Shown here one piece after another: positions 46,813 to 59,100 of a stretch of DNA of 64,000 nucleotides. Below the pieces are notes generated by a model that searched no databases, was not told the DNA's origin, and saw only the letters and a program-made list of their open reading frames with translations. Every line of letters begins with the position of its first letter. Within the stretch, counting starts at the first letter, position 1. Both the position numbers and the translations under genes were made by a program. Location: positions 3,826,192 through 3,890,191 of the forward strand of contig OZ007515.1 of the NCBI GenBank assembly GCA_963931865.1. The letters are read 5' to 3'. This DNA is from Axinella damicornis. Its lineage: Eukaryota; Porifera; Demospongiae; Axinellida; Axinellidae.

Positions 46813-49800
46813 TCACTTGGTGATCTCGTGAATCGCCTTGGCAACATAGTCCACATTCTTGGCAGTGAGAGAGACGACAGAGAGACGACCGTCTTTAGTC
46901 ATGTAGATGCCATGGTCTTTCTTGAGCACCTCCACCTGGTCGGTGTTCAGCCCAGTATAGCAGAACATGCCAATCTGTTCTGTGATGTGCGACCAGTTGC
47001 GAGTGGAACCTGGAGAGAGGGGGTCGAGGGAAGAATCAAAGAATGTTGATGCTGCATGTGGTTTGTGGATATGTGTATACCTTCACGGGTGAGGCCTTCT
47101 TGCAGCAACTTTCTCATTTCCATGATCCTGTTGGCCATCAGCTTTAGCTCTCCAAGCCTGAGAGGGGAGGATGGGAATCCAGCCAGTCACCCGACCACCA
47201 GTATATACACTTATTAACTAGCTGTGTAAAATGCTTACCATTCTGTGTAGATCTCAGGCTGTGTCATGATCTCCGTGGCGATCCTGGCCCCGTTGATGGG
47301 CGGGTTGGAGTACAAAGGTCGAACAATGATCTTTAGCTGGGACTCTACTGCCCTCACCTCCTGCTCACTGTTGCAGAGGAACGTGAGGGCACCAACACGC
47401 TCACCTGGGGAGAGAGAGAAAAAACTTACTGTACCAATCCTGCTCTCACGTGGCTAAAATGTCATCTTCAATGGAGGAAGGATGCATGTACAATGGAGGA
47501 TCTGCAGGGTATCGTACAGTGCCACATTTTTGAGGAACCAATTACAAAAGGATTGGCCAATTACAAAATTACAGGATTGGCCAATTAAAGGATTGGCCAA
47601 TTACAAAATTTTCACCAAAATACTCTTCACGCATCCACAACCCGGGTAACCAGCCAGCCCACTCACATGCAGGCAAAGAGGCTTGTCATAGCTATCCAAT
47701 TCTCACTCGCTCTGCTGCTCAACCATGCCCTTCTGCTCATCCACAAATAACGTAAAAAGTATGCGCCAAGAAATTTGGCGCTATATGGTAACCACTAACC
47801 TTCACATTTACAGTATGTCTTGCTGAAGAGTGGCTACACTAGCTCCCTAGTCTTGTGCCCAGACGTCCATGCCCACCGGCATGCATAGACGGGGCTGGAT
47901 ACGAGACTACAGCTCCTTTCATACACACCACCCCCTCACATACCTCTCACTCCCTCATCACACATCATGCACCTCTAGCACCTCCTCTCACCGTAGAGAC
48001 CCATGTTCTTTGAGAAAGATTGGCAGAGTGCCACCTTATGCCCATCCTTTGACAACAGTCTCAGTCCAGCTGCATCCCTGTCCAAGTCTCCCGTGGCAAA
48101 CCCTTGGTAGGCCATGTCCACAAGGATAAAGTGGTTCTTCTCCTGAGGTGGGGGATGGAGGCAGTGAGGTGCAGGTGGGGAGTGGAGGCAGTGGGGTGGA
48201 TGTGGGGGATGGAGGCAGTGAGGTGAGGGTGGGGGTGGGGGATGGAGGCAGTGAGGTGGGTGTGGGGGATGGAGGCAGTGAGGTGAGGGTGGGGGAGGGG
48301 GATGGAGGCAGTGAGGTGGGTGTGGGGGATGGAGGCAGTGAGGTGAGGGTGGGGGTGGGGGATGGAGGCAGTGAGGTGGGGGGATGGAGGTAGTGAGGTG
48401 GGGTGGGGGATGGAGGCAGTGAGGTGAGGGTGGGGGTGGGGGGTGGAGGCAGTGAGGTGGGGGGGATGGAGGTAGTGAGGTGGGGGTGGGCCAGGGGGAT
48501 GGAGGCATGCAGTGAGGTGGGGGTGGGGGGTGGAGGCAGTGAGGTGGGGGTGGGGGATGGAGGCAGTGAGGTGGGGGGATGGAGGTAGTGAGGTGGGGGT
48601 GGGGGATGGAGGCAGTGAGGTGAGGGTGGGGGTGGGGGGTGGAGGCAGTGAGGTGAGGGTGGGGGTGGGGGGTGGAGGCAGTGAGGTGGGGGTGGGGGAT
48701 GGAGGCAGTGAGGTGGGGGGGATGGAGGTAGTGAGGTGGGGGTGGGGGATGGAGGTAGTGAGGTGGGGATGGGGGATGGAGGCAGTGAGGTGAGGGTGGG
48801 GGGTGGAGGCAGTGAGGTGGGGGTGGGGATGGAGGCAGTGAGGTGGGGGGGATGGAGGTAGTGAGGTGGGGGATGGAGGCAGTGAGATGGGGGCGGGGAA
48901 TGGAGGGTGAGAGCGCAGAGCAGAATAAGAATTACTGTAATAGTGAAAAACACCACAAGAGCTAGTATCCCCTGCAGCACTAGCTCCAGCCGTAGCTCAC
49001 CTTGCAGATCTTAGAAACTTCTGCCCATTCAGACAGCTGAAACAAGACAGGTTCAGAAAACCAGCTAAATAGCATTGCACACAGATATTGTGAAGATGAC
49101 AAAAGTACACAATCCTACTGTAGGCACAAGTATGTTTTGAAGAGAGAGAAGTCAGCAGAAAAACAGTTAGCCGGTAGCCTCATTCCCAGGCCTGCACCGT
49201 TTAATGAAGAACACTGCCATTCTTCGTACAGAGAATGGTGCGGCCTGAAAACGAGGCTAGTTAGCTGGTCAGTTTTACAAATACCTTGAGGTCAATTCCC
49301 GTTGGGTTGTGCCCGCAGCCGTGGAAGAGGACAATAGACCTTTCAGGAAGACTCTACACAGACAGAGGAGTGAAAAGAATAATTCACAGTTGTACGTACA
49401 CAGCTTTAGAGGGAGGTAACATGTAGGTGCATGGCATGGCCGTAGCAAGTGGTCCGGCTGGTCCGGTTTTGGCTGGACCAGTTTTTCACTCGAGCAAGAA
49501 AAAAAGTTCCTTGTATATAGGCTTCCATCAGTGCTTTACAGCATGGCAGAGAAAGTCATCGAAGTGCAGTACTGATTTTTTCCATGCTTTCAACAGTGCT
49601 GGTTTGACACGACTCGAAACTCGATATTCAGGGGCTAGAGACGAGACCAACACACATGGAATGGAGACAGGACTAACACGTGCCGCCTTACTCACGGATC
49701 AGAGTATTGATGGTGACGGTGTACCAGCCTTTTCAGCCAACTCACATTTCCTTCCACACTGAGAGTGAGGCAGTCACGGAATTGAAAAACCAGAAAAGTT

Positions 49801-52800
49801 AGACATGGCAAAGCACAAAGGTGCTACGATTGTACGAGAGTCAATCCAGAGCGTAGGTGAAATTTTTCCGCACTTCGCGCAGATTGGATCGGCGCTGCAC
49901 ACCTCTACGCACTGCCCTTGGCAGTGGCCATACCACTGTAAATAGCTTGCTACGGGCCTGCATGGATGCATGATTACCAATGAACAGTCAAATTAACGTT
50001 ACTCACTTTCAAATCTGCGTATGCTCCAGCTGCGTCAAACCCACACGTTTTGGAATCATAGTGGCGGTAGGATTTCACCTCCAAGCCCGAGTTCCTATAA
50101 TTAGGAGGACCATGCATCTAGAGCTGTGATATTGCTCCTTGAATCATTATTGATTATTGGGGGTTGAATAATTGCCGATTATCCAATTATTGGTCAAAAT
50201 TTGTGGAGGCATATGATGTATGTAGTGCATGATGCTTCATTGAGCTCAAAATATGTACATACCACCAAGTATTACAAACATACACATACGTACGTTTAAG
50301 CTACGATGTGAGTTTCCTACGATACACCATGAATACACTAGTGTATGAATCCACAATAGCTGCTGTAGTATAGTTTGCTACAAGTTTACAGTATTGCATT
50401 TTCTGTTCCATTTATTGTGCTCGCTAACATACTCACAAGCAGATTTTATCTTAATTTTACCACCAATAATTGGTCTAAGATCTTGATATTGATCAACTAT
50501 TGATTATTGGTCCCAGCTCTACACGCATCCCATAATTACATCACATATACACAGGGTAATTTAACTGTGATATCACTCTGCATGAGGCACTTTGAATGAG
50601 GCTACATTCACCATGCAGCTTATCTAAGGCATAAATGCATACATTCTTTGTCCAGAATCTGGAGACACCAAACTAGGCACATGCACATACCTGAAGACAG
50701 GGGCGTGGTTTGGCCATGAAGGGTTAGTGAGGTAGATGGTCTTCGAATAAGGGTAGAACTTTTGCTGTGGAGCAATTAAGCGAAGGTGGTCAGAAGAGTG
50801 GGTAAGAAGTTGATTCTAAGGATGTACTGTGGCTCACCAGGAACATGCCTGCTAAGCGAAGTGCTCCAGTCCCTGAAATGGCCTGTGCTGTCACATACTG
50901 CGTGCAAGTACATGCATAATAAGATGCAATAAGCAATATATACCACACACACAGCATGTCTGGATACAGATCTATCATGTTCACTGACAGATCATGCATA
51001 CATGTTATTACCAATCTGTGGACTGAAGGCCACATCAATGCATTGCATGCACTACCAAAGTTGCAACATGCACGTGTTACAGTAGTGTTACTGTAGCCTC
51101 ATTCCCAGGCCGCATGGGAGGCCTGGGAATGAGGCTATAGTGTTACTGCAGCTGTGATAGAGTCTTACGCTAAAAGATCAGTAGGCTCATTCCCAGGCCC
51201 ACTTGCCTAGCAACTATATGCATCTAGCCTCATTCCCATGCAGGCTAGCTTTCTGTCACAGATTATGCCTAGAGAAAACTCAGAGCCTGCATGGGAGGTG
51301 ATATGTTGCTATGGTGACATCACTGGAAGTTTCGGAAACTCTGTGTGTATTACTGGATTACTAATTGCTGTGGTCTTCCGGGTATCCCAATTCGCATACT
51401 GACAATAACATGAACGTCATGGTGCAGTAGATATAACATCATGGTGGCACAGTATCACATGAAATCCTCCAAGGCCTTCATTCCTAGTTTCTCCAAAACT
51501 GCAAGACAATATCTGGGACAGAAGGCCTAGATGGATGGATACTAGGCACTGGGGAGGTTGCTATATAAGGGCAAAGGGTACATTTGGCTTGTAGATGAGA
51601 CCACAAAGGGCATAGTAGAAGCCCAATGGTGCAGTGCAATTTGGCTATAGGCTTGGTGAGAATACTGCTGCTACCTGAGTATATCAAGTTCCCAGCAGTA
51701 CAAAGTAAACAACAACATGATTGTGTCAAGCAGCTGTAGAGTTGGTCAATCTAATAGTGAATCTACCAGTGGCTCTAGTCTTGAACCAGTGGCTCGAGCC
51801 TCGAACCAGTGGCTCGAGCTTCGAACCAGTGGCTCTAGCCTCAAACAAGTGGCTCTAGCCTCGAACCAGTGGCTCTAGCCTCGAACCAGTGGCTTGAGCC
51901 TCAAACTAGTGGCTCGAGCCTTGAACCAGTGGCTCTAGCCTCGAACCAGTGGCTCGAGCCTTGAACCAGCAGCTCTAGCCTCAAACCAGTGGCTCTAGCC
52001 TCGAACCAGTCACTCTAGCCTCGAACCAGTGGCTCCAGTCAGTGGCTCTAGCCTCGAACCAGTGGCTCCAGTCAGTGGCTCTAGCCTCGAACCAGTGGCT
52101 CTAGCCTTGAACCAGTGGCTCTATAGCCTCAAACCAGTGGCTCACACAAACGACACCTAGTCGTCTCATCCCGTGGCTTAGCTGGAAACTCACAAGCTTG
52201 TTCTTGAGGTTTTCATCATCTTTGCCAAATGCCAGCTTGGCTGCTTCTTTCCTGAACGACTCATACCCCATGATGCCTGCATACTCTTTGTCCAGTCCTC
52301 GCTCCAGCAGCTGCTTCTCAACCTTGTGTGTGTGTGTGTGTGTGCGTGTGCGTGTGTGTACGTGCGTGTGTGTGTGTGTGTGCGTGCGTGTTTGTGCATG
52401 TGTGTGTGTGTGTGTGCGTGTGTGTGTGTGTTTGTGCGTGTGCGTGTGTGTACATGTGTGTGTATGTGTGTGTATGTGTGTGTGTGTGCATGTGCACGTG
52501 TAGGGGTGATGTAGTTTGAACTCAAAACTTTGAGCTTGAAAACAAGACGGGTGAAAAACTCGGGAAAAATTGTATCAAGTTACCTTTTTGACAGTTGGCA
52601 ACACAAACGGATTCCCTTCATGATCTCTGTATGCCCCAATGGCAAGGCTGACTTTGTTTGGCCGTGTGTCCTTCTTGTGTGCCTCCACCAGACCAAAGAT
52701 GGCATCAGGGGGGCCCTCCTCGACCTGTGACCACCAGGAGCTGTGTGAGGGTGTGATGGGGTGTGTGAGGGTGTGTGTGAGGGGTGAGTGTGTAGGTGTG

Positions 52801-53033
52801 TGTGTGTGTGTGAGGGGGAGACAGAAGATCTTGCCAGGCATACTTGCAGCAATGATCACGAGGAGCTGAAGGAATAAACAGCAAACTGGGGAGGATTTGA
52901 ACCATTGGAAGAAAGAAGGGGAGGGGAGTTACAGGAAACAACAGCAAACAGTTCGTACCTACCTGGCCCTAGCTGCTGCAGGAAACCACTGTCTGGCGAG
53001 AGAAGGCAGTCTGCCGAGTCTGTACAGCGCCAT
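46813..53033 (-). CDS. GOT2: Aspartate aminotransferase, mitochondrial
   Basis: Eleven exons in closing phase: 53033-52963, 52740-52584, 52322-52194, 50897-50838, 50764-50691, 50094-50007, 49353-49285, 49036-49001, 48142-47992, 47404-47239, 47157-47081, and the terminal exon 47009-46813 (12 segments in all), 424 residues (human 430). The first exon encodes a mitochondrial presequence rich in Arg and Leu ([17 protein letters not shown]). [17 protein letters not shown] opens the mature enzyme. [17 protein letters not shown] and the pyridoxal-phosphate lysine motif [10 protein letters not shown] are all present. The enzyme exchanges amino groups between aspartate/2-oxoglutarate and oxaloacetate/glutamate and serves the malate-aspartate shuttle. 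The C-terminus [26 protein letters not shown] is typical. The introns hold a hAT MITE, several hairpins and two minisatellites. Confidence 0.95.
47848..47909. mobile_element. TAGTCTT hairpin (62 bp)
   Basis: TAGTCTTGTGCCCAGACGTC and GACGGGGCTGGATACGAGACTA are imperfect inverted ends. AGCTCC is shared by both flanks. It lies in a GOT2 intron. Confidence 0.68.
48147..48905 (+). repeat. 27 bp-type minisatellite in a GOT2 intron
   Basis: About 28 units of GGATGGAGGCAGTGAGGTGGGGGTGGG with length variants. The strand is strongly G-rich. The long [12 protein letters not shown] frame on the other strand is a repeat artefact. Confidence 0.95.
49175..49259. mobile_element. TAGCCTC hairpin (85 bp), 9 bp target duplication with one mismatch
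   Basis: TAGCCTCATTCCCAGGCC and GGCCTGAAAACGAGGCTA are the ends. The flanks GTTAGCCGG and GTTAGCTGG differ at one base. Confidence 0.83.
49435..49960. mobile_element. Element with GGCCGTAGCAAG ends (526 bp), exact 5 bp target duplication
   Basis: Ends CATGGCCGTAGCAAG and CTTGCTACGGGCCTG. CATGG is duplicated at 49430-49434 and 49961-49965. The interior is related to 4029-4583. It lies in a GOT2 intron. Confidence 0.75.
50119..50521. mobile_element. hAT-type MITE (403 bp) with 8 bp target duplication
   Basis: Ends TAGAGCTGTGATATTG and TGGTCCCAGCTCTA, with AT-rich subterminal ATTGATTATTGG motifs. The flanks CATGCATC (50111-50118) and CACGCATC (50522-50529) differ at one base. The hAT element at 33289 has similar CCAATAATTGG motifs near its end. 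Confidence 0.78.
51094..51137. mobile_element. TAGCCTC hairpin (44 bp), exact 11 bp target duplication
   Basis: TAGCCTCATTCCCAGGCC and GGCCTGGGAATGAGGCTA are the ends. TAGTGTTACTG is duplicated at 51083-51093 and 51138-51148. Confidence 0.88.
51766..52144 (+). repeat. 20 bp minisatellite resembling the hairpin family end
   Basis: About 18 units of AGTGGCTCTAGCCTCGAACC. Each unit contains TAGCCTCGAACC, identical to the outer bases of the element at 9292. It lies in a GOT2 intron. Confidence 0.93.
52326..52500 (+). repeat. (GT)n-rich tract beside a GOT2 acceptor
   Basis: GT repeats with GC and GCA variants. On the gene strand they form a CA repeat running up to the acceptor AAG at 52323. Confidence 0.93.
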
Positions 53034-53183
53034 GATATTGACCTTGCTCTAGAGAACTAGAGGCGGTGATTAGGGGTGGGGCTGAACACGTGCAATTAGT
53101 TACGTTAACCCCTTGCAAGATCGTGCGCAAGGTCACTCGCAGACACCATGCATCTGTAGCTGTGTGCACAGCTAGCTAGCTAG

Positions 53184-53221
53184 TAGCCTCATACGCGATT
53201 GAAGGCCTGGGTACGAGGCTA
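53184..53221. mobile_element. TAGCCTC hairpin (38 bp), 10 bp target duplication
   Basis: Ends TAGCCTCATAC and GTACGAGGCTA. AGCTAGCTAG flanks both sides, though this is itself a simple repeat, so the duplication is less certain. Confidence 0.7.
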
Positions 53222-53533
53222 AGCTAGCTAGTTGCTACTGTGGGTGGTTGCTACTGAGGAAGCTAATTGTCCTATTCAATACATTGTTACCTGCAATTCA
53301 TCGCGGCCAAGATGCTACAAGAGCAAAGGAGTGGCAAGGAATTGAAGCAGCCATACTATTAATTTTGTTCTCCAGCCAGAGTAGCTGATTTGGTAGTAAA
53401 TCTGTGTTGGCCTTGGTATATTAATACCATCATGGGTAAATGTGGCCTTGTTCCCAGGTGTGTGCCTGGAACAGGGTTAGGGTAAGTGAAGTTGACAATT
53501 TGATAGATCAGTGAGTAGGAAGCATCCACATTT

Positions 53534-53985
53534 CCAATGCATTAAGACCTGCAACAAGGTACTGCCCTCCAATGCATTAAGACCTGCAACAAGGTACTGC
53601 CCTCCAATGCATTAAGACCTGCAACAAGGTACTGCCCTCCAATGCATTAAGACCTGCAACAAGGTACTGCCCTCCAATGCATTAAGACCTGCAACAAGGT
53701 ACTGCCCTCCAATGCATTAAGACCTGCAACAAGGTACAGAGGTTTTATGACTCCTTGCAAAGTCAAAAGCCTGAACCGTAAAGCGTGAACTGTGGCTAAA
53801 TGAGATGTTGAAGTACTAGCTGAATAGATAATTGCAGGTGTGAACAGCCAGCAATTGCAATTATCTATTCAGCTAGCACTTCAACATCTCATTTAGCCAC
53901 AGTTCACGCTTTACGGTTCAGGCTTTTGACTTTGCAAGGTACTGCCCTCCAATGCATTAAGACCTGCAACAAGGTACTGCCCATG
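53534..53985 (+). repeat. 35 bp tandem repeat split by a palindrome
   Basis: Six near-identical units of CCAATGCATTAAGACCTGCA plus CAAGGTACTGCCCT lie at 53534-53740. One more unit lies at 53945-53985, beyond a long palindrome. There are no unique spacers, so it is not a CRISPR-like array. Confidence 0.93.
53754..53938. repeat. Long palindrome inserted in the tandem array
   Basis: Arms of about 83 bp, TTGCAAAGTCAAAAGCCTGA outward, are inverted copies around a loop of about 18 bp. The inverted homology includes GTAAAGCGTGAACTGTGGC and TAGCTGAATAGATAATTGCA. Confidence 0.9.
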
Positions 53986-55192
53986 CAATTTTTTCACATG
54001 AATCAGAATACATGCTGAATGTGTTATAAAAGTGAATATGTTTCTTCACAGTCCTGGCTACAGTGCTGCTGCCAGCACTGCCTGCCTGGCTGCTTTGCTA
54101 GCTGTATCACTGTGTAGTGCCATCCTCTTGATGCATATAAGGGGTGATGACTGGTCCAGTACACCTATCAAAGTTTGTACTGCAGTTCGAACTAGCTTTC
54201 CGTGGTCAGACCTGGAATGAAGAAATGGGCAGCTATTAGCACAGAAAATCTGAACACAAGACCCGCCCGCATGTAATATCTTGGGCCGAGGGAGTGGTTA
54301 GTGCTTGCCGCGATGTAGTATGAAGTGAATATTGAAGTCCGAGCAAACTCTGATTCACAATACATGCACCTTACAATATATAGCAACTAAGGCTGGACAC
54401 AAAGATACGGACACATTCACAGTATAACAAAGCACAAAAGAGGACAGAACAAAGCATGTGGGGCCAGGGCAGAATCAAAGTAGCAGTGTAAATTAGCCAC
54501 TAATTATCACGATACTACACCACATACATGCTATGCCTGTGTACACTCAAGAGCACAATCATAAAGCTTCAGAAGTCAGAGTTTCTGCACAGACTACTAC
54601 GCAGCATGATTGACAAAAGTTCAAGTTGGCCGCAAAGTCCATTGGGACAGCCAAAAATAGGCTGCAAGGCAAGCTTTCATTACATCCAAGACTATACATT
54701 ACTCAAGGCCGTCATAGATAATATAGCTGCTATATTATCTGTGAGGCCGTCTGCTTGATTGCCTGTAGACGTCATTCACATCTGATTTGAGATCTCAATC
54801 CATGAGCGGCCCTGCCCCATGTGACAAGAAATGTAGCTCAGAACACCATGTAGACCCTCTTTTTCACATGTGCAGGAGGGTCTGGGTATGCTGCATGGCC
54901 CTGCCCCATGTGACAAGAAATGTCGCTCAGAAACCCAGACCCTCTTCAGCTTTTCGGGGAAGGTCTGGGAACGAGACTAGGCCTAGCACGCCAGGAACAC
55001 AGCCTGTAAACACAGGCCCACAAAGTTATCTGCACAGTTCCATGATGTCAATAAGTACCTGTGTGGGCTACAACTGTACTATTGTAACAGTAAGTACCCA
55101 GACAGGATCATATCCAGTCTATCCACTAGCACCTCTCCGCCTGGCCAGTCACGTGTGTGTGTGTGACTGGCTGGGTGGAGAGGTGCAAGCGG

Positions 55193-56128
55193 CTAGACCA
55201 GATCATGGACAGGATCATACCAGTTGGTGTGGTGTTTATAGTAGATACGCTTGACGGTTTTGGGCAGTTGGTCATCCCAGAATTTAGCTTTGAGATATCT
55301 CTTGGGCAGATGTACCATCTGGGAGAACACATACTGAAAAGCAAGGAAGAAACCAAATCATTACACACTACACATGCTATTACTGGAGTCTGATCTAGCA
55401 ATTTGGGATTCCCCATACACGTGACAATAGGGGATAGCTCAGACGTAGCAAGCTAGTCTCATTTCCAGTTCCGTTTTTTTATTCCATTCCAGTGGGTGTG
55501 CATGGAATGAGGCTCTTTCATTCCTACCTCCAAGTTCATGCTGGTGCTTGCACGTACATGTAACTCATTAAGGTGGAGTAGCATGGGAAATGAGGCCAAG
55601 TGGTGCGTGGAAACACATGCCATCTTACCATGAGGTCTTCCTCTTGGGCACAAGGGAACAAATGGATAAAGGTGTTCCCGTCTGGTTTAATTCCCTGCAT
55701 ATTCAGACACTGTGAATTACTGCACGAGCTTGTATACCTTCAAGTGTTAAGATATGGCTGCCGCCATGACTGGTATTGCAATAAAACCCTCTTCACTAGT
55801 TGTGGTTTACACGGAAATGTAGGTGCTGATTTTGTTGGAGTCGCTGGTTGTGAGAAGTTTTTTTTGTTACATGAACAGTCAGTAGTGACCCAAGCCTCGT
55901 ACCCAGGCCCGACCTGGGTACGAGGCTATAGTGACCCAAGCTACAGCTCTAAGCACAGTGCCTATGGGAGCAATCCTCCACTGTTTGAAGGTTCTCTCTT
56001 GTCAACAGTGATGGTTTCAGTCACTGAGGTGGGAGCATTCTTGTAGTACGTGCTTTAGGTCAGGATTTGTGTGCATCTGTTGTGTTTAGCTTTTAGATTC
56101 TGGTTGTAATTCTAGCCTCGATCCCAGA

Positions 56129-56160
<32 letters not shown>

Positions 56161-59100
56161 AGCCTCGATCCCAGATCCCATTCCATAGTGTATTGATTAA
56201 GCACATCAACTGGCAACAAAGACTGTGAAAGTGCGACTTCTGACTGAGCTATATAGGTAGCTAGCTAGCTACAAGTTCACCGATCGCGACTCGCGGCTGC
56301 ACGGTTGCTCACTGTGTTGAAGTCACTGACTCGTAGACCTCTGCTCTTCAAAGGCTACATGGTCATGGGAGCTACTGCATAGCGAAAGAAGACAGCGAGA
56401 GTGCTTTCACTGTTGCTTGTGCCGCATGTAGCTATACAAGATCATCATGTACTGTCCAAACAGTTCTTGTGCTGCAATTCTACAGCCTGAGGTTGAGTTA
56501 CATTCGAATGCATGCTGCATATGCATGCACTCGCTCAGGCTCGCCCCACAATGTTGTACATTCTGCTAGTTAAACACATCAACTAGGCCATGTATACATG
56601 TGTAAGTCAGACTGAGTGTAATGGGCTGAATTGAGAGGTGTTAATCACTATAGTTCAACTGCTTGGGAACTCTTACCAGTGAACTGGGTTACCTAGCCTT
56701 GTTCCCAGGCCGCTTTCTCTCCTCCCACATGGCCTGGGAATGAGGCTATGAGTTACCCTACTGATACAGTTATGGTATGCCAAATCTGCCCCACCTTGCT
56801 CTTCATATCCTCAAAGAGACTGAGACCGAGGTTCCTGTGACGCTTGAGCATGATGTCCTTGCTGGCGACCTTCAGTAAGCGGTGATACACTGGTCTCCCC
56901 CACACCACCTCTGGTGTGGCTAATGCAAGAAGGACGGATAGTGTGATGGACAGAACGTAGAGAGTAAAACATGCACCGTATGGGTGTGGTCACTGAGGAC
57001 CATGGCTAATCTTCCAATGGCCTTTGCTTGGTTTCGCTGATAGGCCTTTGGGTATAGTCTCATGCCTAGCTGAAGCACCTACGGAACTCCATCTGGAAAC
57101 ATTTGGCACTATAGCGGTGAAGCGTGGAACGTAATCAGGGTGTTAATCGAAGCCACATAGAGGCTTAAACAACCATGTGAGTATGTGAGGAGTACTATAG
57201 TCTCGTGACCAGCATGTCGTTATAATACTGGTACAGTTGGGCCTGACACACCCACATTGCTGAGCTAGAATTCCAGTGGGCAACATAGAACAGTCAAAAT
57301 TTGTGTTTGNNNNNNNNNNNNNNNNNNNNNNNNNNNNNNNNNNNNNNNNNNNNNNNNNNNNNNNNNNNNNNNNNNNNNNNNNNNNNNNNNNNNNNNNNNN
57401 NNNNNNNNNNNNNNNNNNNNNNNNNNNNNNNNNNNNNNNNNNNNNNNNNNNNNNNNNNNNNNNNNNNNNNNNNNNNNNNNNNNNNNNNNNNNNNNNNNNN
57501 NNNNNNNNNGTCAAAATTTGTGTTTGCCGAAACAGGCCATCAATCTGTGCATCTCCTGGTCACCCCTGTGGTGCTGATTGGGTCAGATACTGGCCAAAAT
57601 TTCCATCCTGTAGCCTCATTCCCAGGCCCCTTCCAGCTTTCCGTCGCTTGCGGTATTTGCAAGTGATAAAAAACTGGGCAGGGGGGCGGGGGGTGGATCC
57701 TGCACACCTCAGCTTAGCAAACCAAGGACATTGTGGTTAACGGACACTTCAGGTGGTGCCTAGTGCTGGAGGCACCTGACACCTCACAGGCTACATAACT
57801 GTGTTAGCATACTAGTGTTGTCTTAGTTACTGTCTCTGCCTCTGAATTATACCAGCCCTACTACTGGTCTTAGCAGCACTAATCCTTGTCCTGACCTGTC
57901 TATACTGGCCAAATACTGATTCTATGGGTGATCAAAAGCAACAAAAGGCTGGACGGGGCCAGGGGGAGGGTGGAAGGGGGGATGGGGGAGGGGGGGGGAG
58001 GGGGGAGGGGGGGGAGGGGGGGAGGGAGGGGAGGGGGAAGAGAGGGAGGGGGGGAGGAAGGCGGGGAGGGGGGGAGGGGGGAGAGGGGCCTAGGAACAAG
58101 GGTAGTGGTATTTCACAGAGGTATCCACTGAACAAACTTTACACAAAGGTGTGTTGGAATCAGCTTCTTCACCAGCTTCTTCACCATCATAGCAGTCACT
58201 TTTATGAAGTCGTTGATAATGCACATGCAACCTCCTCTGAATGCTTGCATTCAGTATGAAGTGGGCTGGGTTTGTATGACCGTAACAGGAACCACATACC
58301 GGGGGAGCCTGTATAGTGGTGTGCCACGCCAGCTGCCTCCTCACGGAGTTCATACTGGAGAGAGAGAGGAGCAGGAGGAACAGTGACGACTAGAGTGCAC
58401 TCAGAGTACTCACTCCGTGCACCATTGGTTGAGCCTTGGCGCCTGAAGTCTCGTGCCCAGCACCTGCCCCTGAAAGAGTGGTCTAGCAATGTTCAGCAGG
58501 ATCTTTAATGGAAACAAACAAGCTGCTTTTTGGTTAGATTAACCAACGGTGCACTGACTGCTGCGCTAGTGTTTAAGTTCTCACAACGTATGTGTTAACT
58601 AATTATCGGTTTGCAATCATATAATTTATACTGCTAAACTAATAAAGTCTGCGTAAAGCTCTGCAAGACCATTCAGTGCAGAGGTTGAGACAAGGTATGG
58701 GCGCGTCGATATCAGATCGGTCACACGCGATTTCAAATGGGTGGAACCAACGAACTGATACCGGCAGGTAATAAGTCAAATGAATTGGCATTAGCTAACC
58801 TATTTACTGCCAATGGACAGACAATTAACACATACACTTTATCCCTGCTGCGCATGCATGCACAGGGTAACTACCCTCAGACCATATTGGCTTTCTAAGA
58901 GAGAAACCAGGGAGCAAAGCTGGAATGTGGTTGGTTATATGCAACCGTCCTTTCCCATCACCATGGTCACATGGCCTGGTTGTGATTGGGTCAAGGTCAT
59001 GTGACTATAATTGCATGCTTACTATCTGATGGAAGCCTTCCATTCCCATCACCATCAGAAGGGGAACTGCCATTTCACTATATACCCAAAATGGAGGACA

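Larger units (their letters stand above)
53034..55192. other. Intergenic spacer between GOT2 and the PPR gene
   Basis: About 2.2 kb that must include the GOT2 promoter at its left edge. It holds a hairpin at 53184, a 35 bp tandem array at 53534 and a palindrome at 53754. A decayed GGTCTGGGTA/TCTGGGAACGAGACTA element spans 54845-54980. A 24 bp unit (CATGTGACAAGAAATGT) occurs twice near 54819 and 54909. No protein gene is supported. Confidence 0.7.

Noticed and set aside
48036..48980. 314-residue His/Pro-rich frame on the minus strand
   Set aside because: It reads through the 27 bp minisatellite in a GOT2 intron. The true coding exon overlaps only its last part, in a different model.
53534..53740. 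CRISPR-like array
   Set aside because: The 35 bp units abut directly with no unique spacers, there are no cas genes, and the sequence is eukaryotic.
54032..54220. 62-residue plus-strand frame with a hydrophobic stretch
   Set aside because: Short, not starting at a supported promoter, without neighbouring exons or recognisable homology.
54787..55254. 155-residue plus-strand frame
   Set aside because: It runs across a decayed hairpin repeat and the last exon of the PPR gene in antisense. No domain is seen.
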